A stretch of 64,000 nt of DNA from Lysobacter gummosus (GCF_001442805.1 NZ_CP011131.1:1798001-1862000), one strand, 5' to 3'; counted from the stretch's first letter, positions 1-9,208 are shown. Translations and numbers: made by a program. The notes: generated by a model from the letters alone, not told the origin.

Positions 1-1791
1 GAAAATCTGGCCGCCGCGGTATTGCTGCGCGGGCAGTGGCCGAAGGTCTACGCGCAGGGCGGATCGTTGTTGGACCCGATGTGCGGCAGCGGCACCTTGC
101 TGATCGAAGGCGCGCTGATGGCCGCCGACGTCGCGCCGGGTTTGCTGCGTCACGGCAACCTGCCGCCGACGCGCTGGCGCGGTTTCGATTTCGCCGGCTG
201 GCGCGCGCAATGCGAGGCCGCGCGCGCGCGCGAGTTCGCCGGACTGGCCGCGCTGCGTCCGGCCTTCGCCGGCAGCGATATCGATCCGCATGCGATTCGC
301 GCGGCGCGCGAGAACGAAGCGATGGCGGGGTTGGCCGGGGCGATCGAGTGGAGTGTGGCGAGCGTCGAGTCGCTGCAGTCTTTGTCGCTGACCCAGGATC
401 GTCATTCCCGCGAAGGCGGAAATCCAGCGACTTTCGGGTCAGATGGCGACAAGGCACTGGATTCCCGCGTTCGCGGGAATGACGGACTTGAGGATGACGC
501 CGGACAAAAGAGTGTAGATGCGACGTCGAGTGCGCCTGAGACCGCTCCCGGACTCGTAGTCTGCAACCCACCCTACGACGCCCGTCTCGCCGCCGACGCC
601 GCGCTCTACCGCGCTCTGGGCGATGCACTCAAGCGCATAGTCCCGTCCTGGCGCGCCAGCCTGCTGTGCGGCGACCCGGCCCTGGCCCAGGCCACCGGCC
701 TGCGCGCGAGCAAGAAATACCAGGTGTTCAACGGCGCGATCGAATGCGCGCTGATCGTCTGCGATCCCATCGCCCGCGTCGGTCACGCCGAACAGAAAGC
801 CAAGGCCGAGGACGCCGCGCCGCAGCCGCTGAGCGAAGGCGCGCAGATGGTCGCCAATCGCCTGCGCAAGAATCTGCGCAAGCTCAAGAACTGGCGCCAG
901 CGCGAAGCGGTGACGTGTTTCCGCGCCTACGACGCCGATCTGCCGGAATACTCGGCCGCCATCGACGTCTACCTCAGCGACGAAGCGCCGCCGCGCACCT
1001 GGCTGCACGTGCAGGAATACGCCGCGCCCGCCGATATCCCGGAAGCCGATCAGCGCCGCCGCCTCAACGAACTGCTGGCCGCGGCGCGCGAAGTATTCGA
1101 AGTGCCGCGCGAGCGGCTGGCGGTGAAGACCCGCAGCCGTGGCAAGGGCGGCAGCAAGTACGGACAGCTCGACCAGCGCGGCGAATTCGTGGTCGTGCGC
1201 GAGGGCGCCGCGCGCTTGCGGGTGAATCCTTTCGATTACCTCGACACCGGCCTGTTCCTCGATCATCGGCCGATGCGCCTGCGCATTGCGGAAGAGTCGC
1301 GCGGCCGGCGTTTCCTCAACCTGTTCGGCTACACGGGCGCGGCGACCGTGCACGCCGCGGTCGGCGGCGCGCAGGAAACCACCACGGTGGATCTGTCCGC
1401 GACCTACCTGCAGTGGTGTTCGGACAATCTGCGCGAGAACGGCCTGGGCGGCGCCCAGCACCGGCTGGCGCAGGCCGACGCGATGCAATGGCTGGAAGCC
1501 GATCGCGGCCGCTACGACCTGATCTTCTGCGATCCGCCGACCTTCTCCAATTCCGCGCGCGCCGACGACTTCGACATCCAGCGCGAACACGTGCGCCTGC
1601 TGCGCGCGGCGGTCGCGCGTCTGGCCGACAACGGCGTGCTGTATTTCTCGAACAACTTCCGCCGGTTCCGCCTGGACACCGACGCGATCGCGCAGTTCGC
1701 CCGTTGCGAGGACATCAGCGCGCAGACGATTCCGCCGGATTTCGAGCGAGACGCACGCATCCACCGCTGCTGGCGGCTGGAGCCGCGCTGA
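1..1791 (+). CDS. rlmKL: Bifunctional 23S rRNA methyltransferase RlmKL, 5'-truncated by the window edge
   Basis: Methylates two guanines of 23S rRNA (m2G2445 by the N-terminal half, m7G2069 by the C-terminal half). The frame is open from base 1; the TTG at 22 is not the true start, because the residues before it (ENLAAAVLL) continue the RlmL domain, so the THUMP part lies upstream of the window. Visible motifs are [14 protein letters not shown] (SAM site of the L domain), [10 protein letters not shown] (catalytic NPPY), and in the RlmK half [15 protein letters not shown] and [10 protein letters not shown]. Between the L-domain core and NPPY lies an in-frame repeat-derived segment (bases 401-485) giving a peptide with SREGGNP and DSRVRGNDG. 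Its neighbour 43 bp downstream is another methyltransferase. Function is certain; whether the insert affects activity is unknown. Confidence 0.95.
   Translation, partial: ENLAAAVLLRGQWPKVYAQGGSLLDPMCGSGTLLIEGALMAADVAPGLLRHGNLPPTRWRGFDFAGWRAQCEAARAREFAGLAALRPAFAGSDIDPHAIRAARENEAMAGLAGAIEWSVASVESLQSLSLTQDRHSREGGNPATFGSDGDKALDSRVRGNDGLEDDAGQKSVDATSSAPETAPGLVVCNPPYDARLAADAALYRALGDALKRIVPSWRASLLCGDPALAQATGLRASKKYQVFNGAIECALIVCDPIARVGHAEQKAKAEDAAPQPLSEGAQMVANRLRKNLRKLKNWRQREAVTCFRAYDADLPEYSAAIDVYLSDEAPPRTWLHVQEYAAPADIPEADQRRRLNELLAAAREVFEVPRERLAVKTRSRGKGGSKYGQLDQRGEFVVVREGAARLRVNPFDYLDTGLFLDHRPMRLRIAEESRGRRFLNLFGYTGAATVHAAVGGAQETTTVDLSATYLQWCSDNLRENGLGGAQHRLAQADAMQWLEADRGRYDLIFCDPPTFSNSARADDFDIQREHVRLLRAAVARLADNGVLYFSNNFRRFRLDTDAIAQFARCEDISAQTIPPDFERDARIHRCWRLEPR
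401..485. repeat. REP-like inverted repeat inside rlmKL
   Basis: An 85-bp element that opens with gtcattcccgcgaaggcgga and closes with ttcgcgggaatgacgg, so its ends are inverted copies of each other. The same element occurs three half-units deep at about 40303-40443 in a non-coding region. Here it is read in frame as part of rlmKL and adds about 28 residues. Confidence 0.85.
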
Positions 1792-1834
1792 TGACCGTCG
1801 ATCCGATCGGCGGCCGCGGCGCGGAGCCTCGCGC

Positions 1835-2428
1835 ATGAAGTCGCATCGCAAGCCCGGAACCTGGACCTTCTTCCGCCAGTGGCTGAAAAACCCGCTGCGG
1901 GTGGCGGCGGTGGCGCCGTCCAGCGCCGAGCTGGCGGCGGCGATGATCGCCGAGCTGCCCGACGACGTGCAGCGGGTGATCGAACTCGGCGGCGGCACCG
2001 GCGCCATCACCCGCGCCTTGCTCGACGCCGGCGTGCGCGACGAAGACCTGCTGGTGCTGGAGCTCAACGAAGAACTGCATGCGCATTTGCACATGCGTTT
2101 CCCGCGCGTGCCGGTGCTGCTGGGCGATGCGCGGCTGCTGCCGAAGCTCGCGCGCGAGCAGGGCTATCTGGACGCCGGCAAGGCCGATGCGATCGTCTCC
2201 GGCCTGGGCCTGTTGACGATGCCGCATCCCTTGCAGCGCGACATCCTCGGCGCGGCGTTCGAATGCCTGCGCGAGGACGGGGTGTTCGTGCAGTTCACCT
2301 ATGGCCCGGCCGCGCCGGTCGCCGATGCGGTCGCGCGTTCGCTGCGCCTGCAGGTGCGACGCGGCGATTTCGTGCTGCGCAACGTGCCGCCGGCGACGGT
2401 GTATGTCTATACCCGGGTGCGGCGCTGA
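1835..2428 (+). CDS. Class I SAM-dependent methyltransferase, phospholipid N-methyltransferase-like
   Basis: 197 aa. The N-terminus (FFRQWLKNPLRVAAVAPSS) followed by a SAM-binding loop IELGGGTGAIT at about residues 50-60 and a DLLVLELNEEL acidic strand resembles the small PmtA-like and rRNA-dimethylase-like methyltransferases, in which the N-terminal amphipathic stretch contacts membrane or substrate. It starts 43 bp after the rlmKL stop and may be co-transcribed. There is no signal peptide, so it is cytosolic or peripheral. Substrate cannot be settled from sequence; phosphatidylethanolamine methylation is a guess from family resemblance. Confidence 0.7.
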   Translation: MKSHRKPGTWTFFRQWLKNPLRVAAVAPSSAELAAAMIAELPDDVQRVIELGGGTGAITRALLDAGVRDEDLLVLELNEELHAHLHMRFPRVPVLLGDARLLPKLAREQGYLDAGKADAIVSGLGLLTMPHPLQRDILGAAFECLREDGVFVQFTYGPAAPVADAVARSLRLQVRRGDFVLRNVPPATVYVYTRVRR

Positions 2429-2833
2429 GTTCGCGGAGTCGGCTGCGCTGATTTCTCCCGACGCCTGCTTTCCCTGTCCCGGCCCAAACGCTCCGCGTTT
2501 GGGCGTTCGCGGACGCGCGAGCCAATGGCTCGCAAGCCGAGTCCGCTCACCCCGCTTGCGGGAGAGGGTAGGGTGAGGGCCGCTCCAGCCGGCGCGATAA
2601 GTCCTGATAGTCCGCGTGCCCTCACCCCAACCCTCTCCCGCAAGCGGGAGAGGGTGCCAGAGCGGCGGCGAGCGACTTGGAGTGTCGGTCCCTGGGCCGA
2701 AACGCAGGCGCGCAAACGCTGGTCGTTGTTCTATTAGTGTAATAGATGATTGCGCCATAAACGCTATCGTTCTGAAAATGCGATGCCATCCTATGCCTAT
2801 CGCCAATCCGGCGTACCCATTGGAGAGAGGATC
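2429..2833. repeat. Gene-free gap with intergenic inverted repeats
   Basis: No credible gene. About 2485-2540 carries 'cccaaacgctccgcgtttggg' type dyads and the words gcgagccaatggctcgcaag. About 2545-2655 holds two opposed copies of a module reading ctctcccgcaagcgggagag, flanked by ccctcacccc or its complement. The same two modules recur, in the same association, at 60836-61022. These are dispersed repeats rather than a terminator for one gene, although the dyads could end transcripts from either side. Confidence 0.8.
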
Positions 2834-3688
2834 ATGGCCACCCCCACCGCTTACGCCCGCGTCGGCCGCAAGCTGCGCGGACAGCCCACGTCCGACGGCG
2901 CCGGGGTTCGCCTGACCCGCGTCATCGGCGGCCAACAACTGCCCGACCTGGACCCGTTCCTGCTACTCGACGAATTCGGCACCGACCGGCCCGAGGACTA
3001 CCTCGCCGGGTTTCCGGAGCATCCGCACCGCGGGTTCGAAACCGTCACCTACATGCTCGACGGCCGCATGCGCCACAAGGACAACCACGGCAACGAAGGC
3101 GTGCTCGTGCCCGGCAGCGTGCAGTGGATGACCGCCGGCCGCGGCCTGGTGCATTCGGAAATGCCCGAGCAGGAAGAAGGGCGCATGCGCGGCTTCCAGT
3201 TGTGGGTCAATCTGCCGGCGCGCGAGAAGATGACCGAGCCCAAGTACCAGGAGTTCGCGCCCGATCGCATCGTGCAGCTGCGCCCGGCCGACGGCGTGCA
3301 GGTCAAGCTGATCGCCGGCCGTATCGGCGATCTGCGCGGCCCGATCGCGCAGCCGGCGACCGATCCGGTGTACCTCGACATCGCCCTCGACGCCGGCGCG
3401 GGCTGGGAGTACGAACTGCCCGAAGGCCACAACGCGTTCGCCTACGTCTACGAAGGCGGAATCGAAATCGGCGACGGCGAGGACGCGCGTGCGCTCGACG
3501 CGCAGGAGCTGGCGGTGCTGTCCGGCGGCTCCGTGCTCAAGCTGCGCGATGCTAAACAGGGCAGCCGTTTGATCGTGGTCGCCGGGCGTCCGCTGCGCGA
3601 GCCGGTCGCGCGCTACGGCCCGTTCGTGATGAACACCAAGCAGGAAGTGATGCAGGCCTTCGTCGATTTCCAGGAAGGCAAGTTCTGA
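2834..3688 (+). CDS. Pirin family protein (cupin dioxygenase fold)
   Basis: 284 aa from the ATG at 2834, chosen because ggagagagg lies 4-12 bases upstream; the frame is open further upstream but without family similarity. Pirins are two-domain cupins with one Fe(II)-binding site, some having quercetin 2,3-dioxygenase activity. The metal-binding set is visible in the N-terminal domain: FPEHPHRGFETVTYMLDG (two His) and VHSEMPEQEE (His, Glu). The C-terminal cupin starts near residue 165. It is monocistronic, ended by the hairpin at 3714-3741. A second, divergent pirin lies at 5795-6655. The natural substrate is unknown. Confidence 0.9.
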   Translation: MATPTAYARVGRKLRGQPTSDGAGVRLTRVIGGQQLPDLDPFLLLDEFGTDRPEDYLAGFPEHPHRGFETVTYMLDGRMRHKDNHGNEGVLVPGSVQWMTAGRGLVHSEMPEQEEGRMRGFQLWVNLPAREKMTEPKYQEFAPDRIVQLRPADGVQVKLIAGRIGDLRGPIAQPATDPVYLDIALDAGAGWEYELPEGHNAFAYVYEGGIEIGDGEDARALDAQELAVLSGGSVLKLRDAKQGSRLIVVAGRPLREPVARYGPFVMNTKQEVMQAFVDFQEGKF

Positions 3689-3713
3689 CGCGATCGCGTC
3701 GATGCAGCGACAC

Positions 3714-3741
3714 CGAAGGCCACGCTCACGCGTGGCCTTCG
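3714..3741 (+). terminator. Rho-independent-like terminator after the pirin gene
   Basis: A 12-bp perfect stem (cgaaggccacgc / gcgtggccttcg) with a 4-base loop begins 25 bases after the pirin stop and is followed by a T-rich stretch. Confidence 0.75.
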
Positions 3742-3942
3742 CATTTCAGTTTCCGCGTTTTACCCGCTTCCGGCGCCGCCGATGTTGCATGCGCGCATCG
3801 TGGCGGCGATGGCCGTGGTGGCGCGGCGCGCGCGTTGTTTGCTATCGCAAGACGCATCATCGCTGCAAGCCCGCGGCGACGGGCGAAGACGCGCGTGCCG
3901 TCGCGCAGAGCGGCGGCGCACGTCCACAAGGAGCGTAAGCAC

Positions 3943-4203
3943 ATGGCTACCAGAATCGATCCCAAGCAGTTCACCATCGTCGCCACCTTCGTATCGGCCG
4001 GCGTGGCCAATGGCGCCGGCGGCTGGGTGATCGTCGGCGGCAAACTCAAGAAAGTCCCGCCGCGCGGCATCAAGCAACTGCAGGCGGTGTACCAGATGCT
4101 CGAAGCCGCCGAAGGCGTCGGCAACACGCGCCTGGCGGCGCAGTTGCAGCAGACCGCGATCGAAGTGGCGGAAGCGGCGGTGAGCCAGAGGACCGCGCGC
4201 TAA
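3943..4203 (+). CDS. Small conserved-looking protein of unknown function
   Basis: 86 aa from the ATG at 3943, preceded by aaggagcg. I do not recognise a family. It begins with charged residues, then has a Gly/Ala/Val-rich stretch (FVSAGVANGAGGWVIVGG) and a helical, Ala/Gln/Glu-rich C-terminus (EAAEGVGNTRLAAQLQQTA). There is no signal peptide or clear membrane helix. It stands alone, between the pirin terminator and a bidirectional terminator shared with aqpZ. The Shine-Dalgarno site and flanking terminators argue that it is real. Confidence 0.65.
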   Translation: MATRIDPKQFTIVATFVSAGVANGAGGWVIVGGKLKKVPPRGIKQLQAVYQMLEAAEGVGNTRLAAQLQQTAIEVAEAAVSQRTAR

Positions 4204-4241
4204 ATCGGCGCGGGGCGGCCGGCGCGATCCGGCCGATGCAA

Positions 4242-4274
4242 CGAAAAAGCCGCGCATCAGCGCGGCTTTTTCGT
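4242..4274. terminator. Bidirectional terminator between the 3943 gene and aqpZ
   Basis: A stem gaaaaagccgcgc / gcgcggctttttc with an atca loop, with A-tract on one side and T-tract on the other. It can stop the small plus-strand gene and aqpZ on the minus strand. Confidence 0.85.
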
Positions 4275-4290
4275 TATCCGGCGCGGACGT

Positions 4291-5004
4291 TCAGTCGTCC
4301 TTGCCGAGCCAGCGATACACCGCGCCGCCGAGCAGGCCGCCGATGATCGGCGCGACCCAGAACAGCCACAACTGGCCGATCGCGGCGCTGCCGGCGAACA
4401 AGGCCACCGCGGTCGACCGCGCCGGATTCACCGAGGTGTTGGTCACCGGGATGCTGATCAGATGGATCAAGGTCAGGCCCAGGCCGATCGCGATCGGCGC
4501 GAAGCCGGCCGGCGCGTTCTTGTGCGTGGCGCCGAGGATGATCACCAGGAACATCGCCGTCATCACCACTTCGGTCAGGAACGCGGCGGTCAGCGAATAA
4601 CCGCCCGGCGACATCAGGTCGTAGCCGTTGCTGGCGAAGGTGCCGGCGGCGTTGGGATCGATGCTGAAGGCGCCGGTGCCGCTGGCGATATGCAACAGGA
4701 CGAAACCGGCGAGGATGCCGCCGAGCACCTGGGCGACGATGTACGGCAGCAGGTCCTTGGCCGGGAAACGGCCGCCGGCCCACAGGCCGAAGCTCACCGC
4801 CGGATTGAAGTGGCCGCCGGAGATATGCCCCAACGCGAAAGCGCCGGTCAGCACGGTCAGGCCGAATGCCAGCGATACGCCGAGCAGGCCGATGCCCAGT
4901 GGATTGCCGGCGCCGCCGAAGTTCGCCGCCAGCACGGCGCTGCCGCAGCCGCCGAGCACCAGCCAGAACGTACCGATGAACTCTGCACCGAGTCGCTTGA
5001 TCAT
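4291..5004 (-). CDS. aqpZ: Aquaporin Z
   Basis: 237 aa, the usual length of AqpZ: a water channel of the inner membrane, six transmembrane helices with two half-helices. Both signature boxes are present: NPA at residues 67-69 ([10 protein letters not shown]) and 193-195 ([10 protein letters not shown]), with the constriction arginine just after the second. The N-terminus [21 protein letters not shown] is canonical, fixing the start. It is monocistronic and ends at the shared terminator. The upstream region contains two direct copies of ccctgttcagc about 30 bp apart whose meaning is unknown. Confidence 0.97.
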   Translation of the reverse strand: MIKRLGAEFIGTFWLVLGGCGSAVLAANFGGAGNPLGIGLLGVSLAFGLTVLTGAFALGHISGGHFNPAVSFGLWAGGRFPAKDLLPYIVAQVLGGILAGFVLLHIASGTGAFSIDPNAAGTFASNGYDLMSPGGYSLTAAFLTEVVMTAMFLVIILGATHKNAPAGFAPIAIGLGLTLIHLISIPVTNTSVNPARSTAVALFAGSAAIGQLWLFWVAPIIGGLLGGAVYRWLGKDD

Positions 5005-5173
5005 GATCGTCTTCCTTATTGAGTTGTGGGGCAGGCAGGCCCTACGGATCGACGATCACCCTGTTCAGCATTGGAACCGGGCAGCTCGACCCTGTTCAGC
5101 CAGGCCATTCTTATGCTGGCCGATTCTTTAAAAATGAGCAATCCGTCACATATCGTGTGCCGAGGCAGCAAAA

Positions 5174-5202
5174 AGCGATCACGCCCATAGGACGTGATCG
5201 CT
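5174..5202 (-). terminator. Terminator of the 5217-5687 gene
   Basis: Perfect 10-bp stem agcgatcacg / cgtgatcgct, 15 bases beyond the stop on the minus strand, followed on that strand by a T-run. Confidence 0.85.
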
Positions 5203-5216
5203 GCGTTTGCGGCGTG

Positions 5217-5687
5217 TTACTTGTTGACGCTCAATCGGGTCGAAGGAAATCGCAGGCCCTCGGTCTGGCCGAGTACCTCCTTCAACTGCTCCGGTGAACT
5301 GGCTTGCATCCAGATGTGCGCCATCTTGCCGTTGCCCACTTCCAGCAAAGTCTCGCGGACCTGCACGTTGGGCTTGCCGGCGAGCTCGCCGCGATACCAG
5401 TGAATCGGCTTGCCGTCGATGGTGGCCGCTTCGGCGCGATCGCTGCGCTTGGGCTCGAACGGCGACTTGCTGGCGATGTAGAGACCGAACGCCTCCGACC
5501 CATCGGCACGCAAGGCGCGGCAGAAGTCCGAATCGGCGTTGCCCCGGTACTCCCAACGCAAGCCGGTGTCGGCCGGCAGCATCGGGCAGTTGCCCTGCGC
5601 TGGTGCGGCCTCTTGTGCGTTAGCGGATAAAACCAATAAAAAACACAGCCACGGCAATGCGCGGTGGCTCTTTCCCCATGACTTCAC
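5217..5687 (-). CDS. Secreted protein of unknown function
   Basis: 156 aa from a GTG at 5685-5687 with aggggaa upstream. The N-terminus has a basic stretch followed by LPWLCFLLVLSANAQEA, a classical signal peptide likely cut after ANA, so the protein is periplasmic or secreted. Two cysteines remain in the mature part (GNCPML and SDFCRAL). No family recognised. It is a single-gene unit ended by a strong terminator. Confidence 0.75.
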   Translation of the reverse strand: MKSWGKSHRALPWLCFLLVLSANAQEAAPAQGNCPMLPADTGLRWEYRGNADSDFCRALRADGSEAFGLYIASKSPFEPKRSDRAEAATIDGKPIHWYRGELAGKPNVQVRETLLEVGNGKMAHIWMQASSPEQLKEVLGQTEGLRFPSTRLSVNK

Positions 5688-5794
5688 GACACTTCCCCCT
5701 GCAACCGGATGTATGGTTAAGCGGTGTTGCGAGCCTTATCAGATGTGACCTTAGTCCAGTTCGCGGGGATTGACAAACGCCAGATTCGGAAAAG

Positions 5795-6655
5795 TCAGCG
5801 TTCAGGTAGCGGAATGTATTCGTGCTCGCCCTGGATCTGCCCGAAACGGCCTTCGGCCCAGTCCTGCTTGGCCTGTTCGATCCGCTCGCGCGAGCTTGAG
5901 ACGAAGTTCCACCACAGGTGACGGGGGCCGTCGAGGGGTTCGCCGCCCAGCAGCATGGCCTTGAGCGCGGTCTTTGCGCGCAGCCGCGGACGGGCGCCCG
6001 GATCGAGCACGACCAGATGCCGCTCGGGCAGGTCGGCGCCGTCGAGCTGGGCCTCGCCTTCGAGCAGATATAGCGCGCGCTCGGCGTGGCTGTCTTCGAT
6101 ATCCAGCTCGGCGTCCGGGTCCAGGTCGATCGCCACGTACAGCGTGTCGGCGAATACGCGCACCGGCGATTCCTCGCCGAAACCGCGGCCGGCGACGATG
6201 CGCAGCCAGGCGCCGTCGCGGCGCTGCTGCGGCAGGGTCGCGGCAGGGTGGTGATGGAAGGCCGGCGCGGTTTCCTCGAACGAGCGCGGCAGCGCGACCC
6301 AGGTCTGCATGCCGTGCAGCGGATGGCCGTCGGCGCGCGGCTTCTGCGGCGTGCGCTCGGAATGGGCGATGCCGCGGCCGGCGGTCATCCAGTTCACGTC
6401 GCCCGGATTGATGTCCTGGACGCTGCCGAGGGTGTCGCGATGGCCGATCGAACCGGCCCACAGAAACGTCACCGTGGCCAGGCCGATATGCGGATGCGGG
6501 CGCACGTCGATGCCCTGGCCGGGCGCGAACACCGCCGGTCCCATGTGATCGACGAACACGAACGGCCCGACCGAACGCGCCTGAATGCTGGGCACGGCGC
6601 GGCGGACCTGAAATCCTCCGAGGTCGTGAACGCGCGGGGCGATGATCGTGGTCAT
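5795..6655 (-). CDS. Pirin family protein, YhaK-like
   Basis: 286 aa. Start set at the ATG 6653-6655 because aggag sits 8 bases upstream; a GTG at 6664 is in frame but overlaps that site. Bicupin: N-terminal metal site seen as VRPHPHIGLATVTFLW (two His) and GIAHSERTPQ (His, Glu), plus the pirin phrase DVNWMTAGRG. The C-terminal cupin covers about residues 170-280. It is distinct in sequence from the pirin at 2834 and more like the YhaK/YhhW redox-sensing or quercetinase-like group. A small dyad, ctgcaac-N5-gttgcag at about 6723-6741, lies upstream and could be an operator. Confidence 0.88.
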   Translation of the reverse strand: MTTIIAPRVHDLGGFQVRRAVPSIQARSVGPFVFVDHMGPAVFAPGQGIDVRPHPHIGLATVTFLWAGSIGHRDTLGSVQDINPGDVNWMTAGRGIAHSERTPQKPRADGHPLHGMQTWVALPRSFEETAPAFHHHPAATLPQQRRDGAWLRIVAGRGFGEESPVRVFADTLYVAIDLDPDAELDIEDSHAERALYLLEGEAQLDGADLPERHLVVLDPGARPRLRAKTALKAMLLGGEPLDGPRHLWWNFVSSSRERIEQAKQDWAEGRFGQIQGEHEYIPLPER

Positions 6656-6937
6656 GGCGGGCACTCCTGCAGGGCTGATGCCGGCAGATTGGCACGACTT
6701 TTCTGCAATCAGGTTATCGGTCCTGCAACTCGGTGTTGCAGCGGGCGCGCTTGAGCGGCGGCTGTGTGGACTCGATCGGCGTCGGCGATGGGCGGGCGGT
6801 GCGGGGGCGTGCGGAGCGTGGAGCGGAGTCTGGCGTGGCGCGCGTGAGTCTGCGCGCTCGCGCCTTCGTTGCGTGTGCGGCCGCTCGTGGCGCTGTTCGT
6901 TACTTCATGGCAACGACGCCATTGCGCCGTCGCGCGC

Positions 6938-7360
6938 TTACTTCGCGTTGACCAGCACCTTGGCGGTCGGCGGGTCGGCGAAATCCAGCGACTGCAGTTC
7001 GAACGTCCAGGCGCCGGCGTTCTTGCTGGAGTCGTTGGCGCTGTTGAACGACAGCGCGCTGCTCTGGCCGTCGGCGCCGGTCCACTGGAATTCCAGCACC
7101 GCCTCGCCGGCCCAGATGCATTGCACATTGGGCTTGCAGCGCGAATCGGACGTCACCGCGACGAAGCGCAGTTGCGAGCGATCGGACAGGACCGCGCTGT
7201 GGCCGGGCTGCAGCGACACCGACTGGCCGGCGCGCACGGTCTCAGGCGTACTGCCGGAGGAACCGCCGGTCGCGGCGGAAGAGCTCGCCGGCCCGGCATG
7301 CGCGCATGCAGTCAGGGCCAGGACACACGACAACAGCGACAGAACGATCAGCGGCTTCAT
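6938..7360 (-). CDS. Small lipoprotein of unknown function
   Basis: 140 aa from the ATG at 7358-7360 (the frame extends upstream but this Met opens a lipoprotein signal). Signal MKPLIVLSLLSCVLALTAC carries a lipobox LTAC with Cys19 as lipidation site. The mature part is Ser/Gly-rich, then beta-rich. It contains SRCKPNVQCIWAGEAVLEF, the C-x5-C-x-W-x-G arrangement I know from many small uncharacterised exported proteins. Likely outer-membrane anchored. The next gene upstream on this strand is another lipoprotein, 88 bp away. Confidence 0.75.
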   Translation of the reverse strand: MKPLIVLSLLSCVLALTACAHAGPASSSAATGGSSGSTPETVRAGQSVSLQPGHSAVLSDRSQLRFVAVTSDSRCKPNVQCIWAGEAVLEFQWTGADGQSSALSFNSANDSSKNAGAWTFELQSLDFADPPTAKVLVNAK

Positions 7361-7448
7361 CGGACGGTTCCATTCGGGCATGCATCGCATGCTGGGCGAT
7401 CGGCGCGCGCGCGTCCAGACGCAAAACCGCGGCGTAACGCGCGCCCGG

Positions 7449-7961
7449 TCACCGATCGCGCGTTTGAGTGAGCAGCGCGCGGCCACTGGCGTCGACATCG
7501 ATGCGCATGCGCCGGTCGAACTCGGTTTCCGGCATCGGCTCCACCGTGCAGCCGCACAGCGCCGCGGCGATCAGCGGCGCGGTATTGCTGTGGCCGACGA
7601 TGAGGGTGGTGCCCTGCGGATGATCGCGGCGCACCTGCGCGGCGAATTCCTCCGCCGGCTGTTTGGCGTCGTAGGTCGTCGTGCTCAGCCCATGCGCGCG
7701 TGCCGCAGGTTCGCCGGTCTGCTGCGTGCGCCGGTAAGCGGTGGCGTAGACCGCGCGCAGTGGCTCGTTCTTCAGCCAGGTCGCGAGGCGCAGCGCGCGG
7801 GCGTGGCCGGCGTCGGTGAGATTCGGATCGCGCGGATCGTCGCTGGCCTTTTCGGCGTGGCGCACCACCACGTAGCTGGAGCTCGGAGCGGGCGGCGCGC
7901 TGGCGCAGGCAGCGAGCGAAACGCACAAAGTGATGGCGGCCAGACGCGGGATCGGATGCAT
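7449..7961 (-). CDS. Histidine phosphatase superfamily lipoprotein
   Basis: 170 aa. The signal ends in a lipobox (SLAAC) at about residues 15-19. The mature domain has the branch-1 histidine phosphatase pattern: YVVVRHAEKA (RHG-like catalytic His), TDAGHARALRLATWL, then YATAYRRTQQTGEPAA, and VGHSNTAPLI (second His). This is the SixA / phosphoglycerate-mutase-like fold. A lipidated, periplasm-facing member is a common but poorly characterised variant in Xanthomonads. Substrate unknown. Confidence 0.85.
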   Translation of the reverse strand: MHPIPRLAAITLCVSLAACASAPPAPSSSYVVVRHAEKASDDPRDPNLTDAGHARALRLATWLKNEPLRAVYATAYRRTQQTGEPAARAHGLSTTTYDAKQPAEEFAAQVRRDHPQGTTLIVGHSNTAPLIAAALCGCTVEPMPETEFDRRMRIDVDASGRALLTQTRDR

Positions 7962-8008
7962 GGTGAAGTCCTGTGAACGGATTCGGTCGCCGAGACGATG
8001 GCCTGAGC

Positions 8009-8524
8009 TTACTGTGCCCGGTTCGCCGGTTTCAGCAAATCCGCGCCGGCCTGGGCTATCTCGCCGTCCTGCGTGGCTTGCGCCCCGGACACGCCGATGC
8101 CGCCGATGACCTGATCGCCGTGCAACAGGCGCACGCCGCCCTCGATCGGCGTGATCCCCGGCAGCCCGAGCACGACGTTGTTGCCCTCGCTGAGCAGCTT
8201 CTGGTGGAAAGCGGTATCGCGGCGATAGTTCACCGCGTGAACGGCCTTGCCGATGGCGACTTCGACGCTGGAATTGGGCGTGCCGTCCATGCGCTGGAAA
8301 TGCATGAGCCGGCCGGCGTCGTCGACGATCGCGATCGACACGCTCAGTCCCTGCGCGCGCGCCTTGTCCTCGGCGGCCTGTGCGATCTGCTTGACCGCGG
8401 CGAGATTGAGCACGGTGCGTTGCGTGAGTTCGATTTTCATGGCGGCCGTTGCGGTAAAGGCGATGCCGAGAAGCAGCGGCGTCAGCCACACGAGGGCGGA
8501 GGAGCGTGCGTGACGGGGCGGCAT
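8009..8524 (-). CDS. GlcG/HbpS family heme-binding-like protein, exported
   Basis: 171 aa from the ATG at 8522-8524. An N-terminal signal (ALVWLTPLLLGIAFTATAA) precedes a GlcG/HbpS domain of about 140 residues: QRTVLNLAAVKQIAQAAEDKARAQG, VSIAIVDDAGRLMHFQRMDG, AIGKAVHAVNYRRDT and GGVRLLHGDQVIGGIGVSGA. The family includes the extracellular heme-binding HbpS and GlcG of unknown role; the exported form suggests periplasmic ligand binding. Longer upstream frames run into repeat DNA and are not coding. Heme binding is family-based inference. Confidence 0.85.
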   Translation of the reverse strand: MPPRHARSSALVWLTPLLLGIAFTATAAMKIELTQRTVLNLAAVKQIAQAAEDKARAQGLSVSIAIVDDAGRLMHFQRMDGTPNSSVEVAIGKAVHAVNYRRDTAFHQKLLSEGNNVVLGLPGITPIEGGVRLLHGDQVIGGIGVSGAQATQDGEIAQAGADLLKPANRAQ

Positions 8525-8679
8525 GAGCGGCTCGGCGGGATGAGGAGGCGCCGATGGTAGGGCGAATGCGGCGGTGGTGTGAGTGTGGAATGTCAGGGGA
8601 ACCGCCGCTGCGAACGCTACCCGCGAAGCGCCGCTCCTCATCCAAGCCGCGCGCCTCCAAATTCCCCGCGAATCAGTTC

Positions 8680-9208
8680 CTCCCTTTGAAAAAGGGGGGC
8701 TAGGGGGGATTTGCTTTCCGCCTGTCATCGCGAACAAGCAAAAGCAAATCCCCCGCGCGACCGCTCAACCAGACATCGCGGCCGGCGTCAGGCGCCGCCC
8801 CCTTTTTCAAAGGGGGCAATGGTTCGCGTCGGTATTCGTATCGCCCCAGTCCCAGCGAACCAGTTCCCCCCCCCTTTGAAAAAGGGCGGCTAGGGGGGGA
8901 TTTGCTTTTTCCGCCCGGTCACCGCGAACAAGCAAAAGCAAATCCCCCGCGCGACCGCTCAACCAGACATCGCGGCCGACGTCAGGCGCCGCCCCCTTTT
9001 TCAAAGGGGGCAATGGTTCGCGTCGGTATTCGTATCGCCCCAGTCCCAGCGAACCAGTTCCCCCCCTTTGAAAAAGGGGGGCTAGGGGGGATTTGCTTTT
9101 TCCGCCCGGTCACCGCGAACAAGCAAAAGCAAATCCCCCGCGCGACCGCTCAACCAGACATCGCGGCCGATGTCAGGCGCCGCCCCTTTTTCAAAGGGGG
9201 CAATGATT
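8680..9208. repeat. Three-copy tandem array of an about 190-bp repeat with nested inverted repeats
   Basis: Each unit reads cccctttgaaaaagggggg, then ggggggatttgctttt, a spacer containing 'caccgcgaacaag', then aaaagcaaatccccc, a unique core (gaccgctcaaccagacatcgc) and ccccctttttcaaaggggg, then a linker (ttcgcgtcggtattcgtatc). The core word ccgctcaacc recurs at 8761, 8955 and 9146, giving periods of 194 and 191. Outer and inner arms are complementary, so each unit can fold into one long hairpin. A diverged relative lies at 54317-54570. The array sits between the glcG-like start and the mfd stop. Confidence 0.9.

Noticed and set aside
439..2094. A 551-codon minus-strand frame opposite rlmKL and the small methyltransferase
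   Set aside because: It spans two certain genes on the other strand and begins in the repeat element.
5059..5102. Direct copies of ccctgttcagc upstream of aqpZ as an operator
   Set aside because: Only two copies, no dyad and no known regulator with such a site; too weak to call a regulatory feature.
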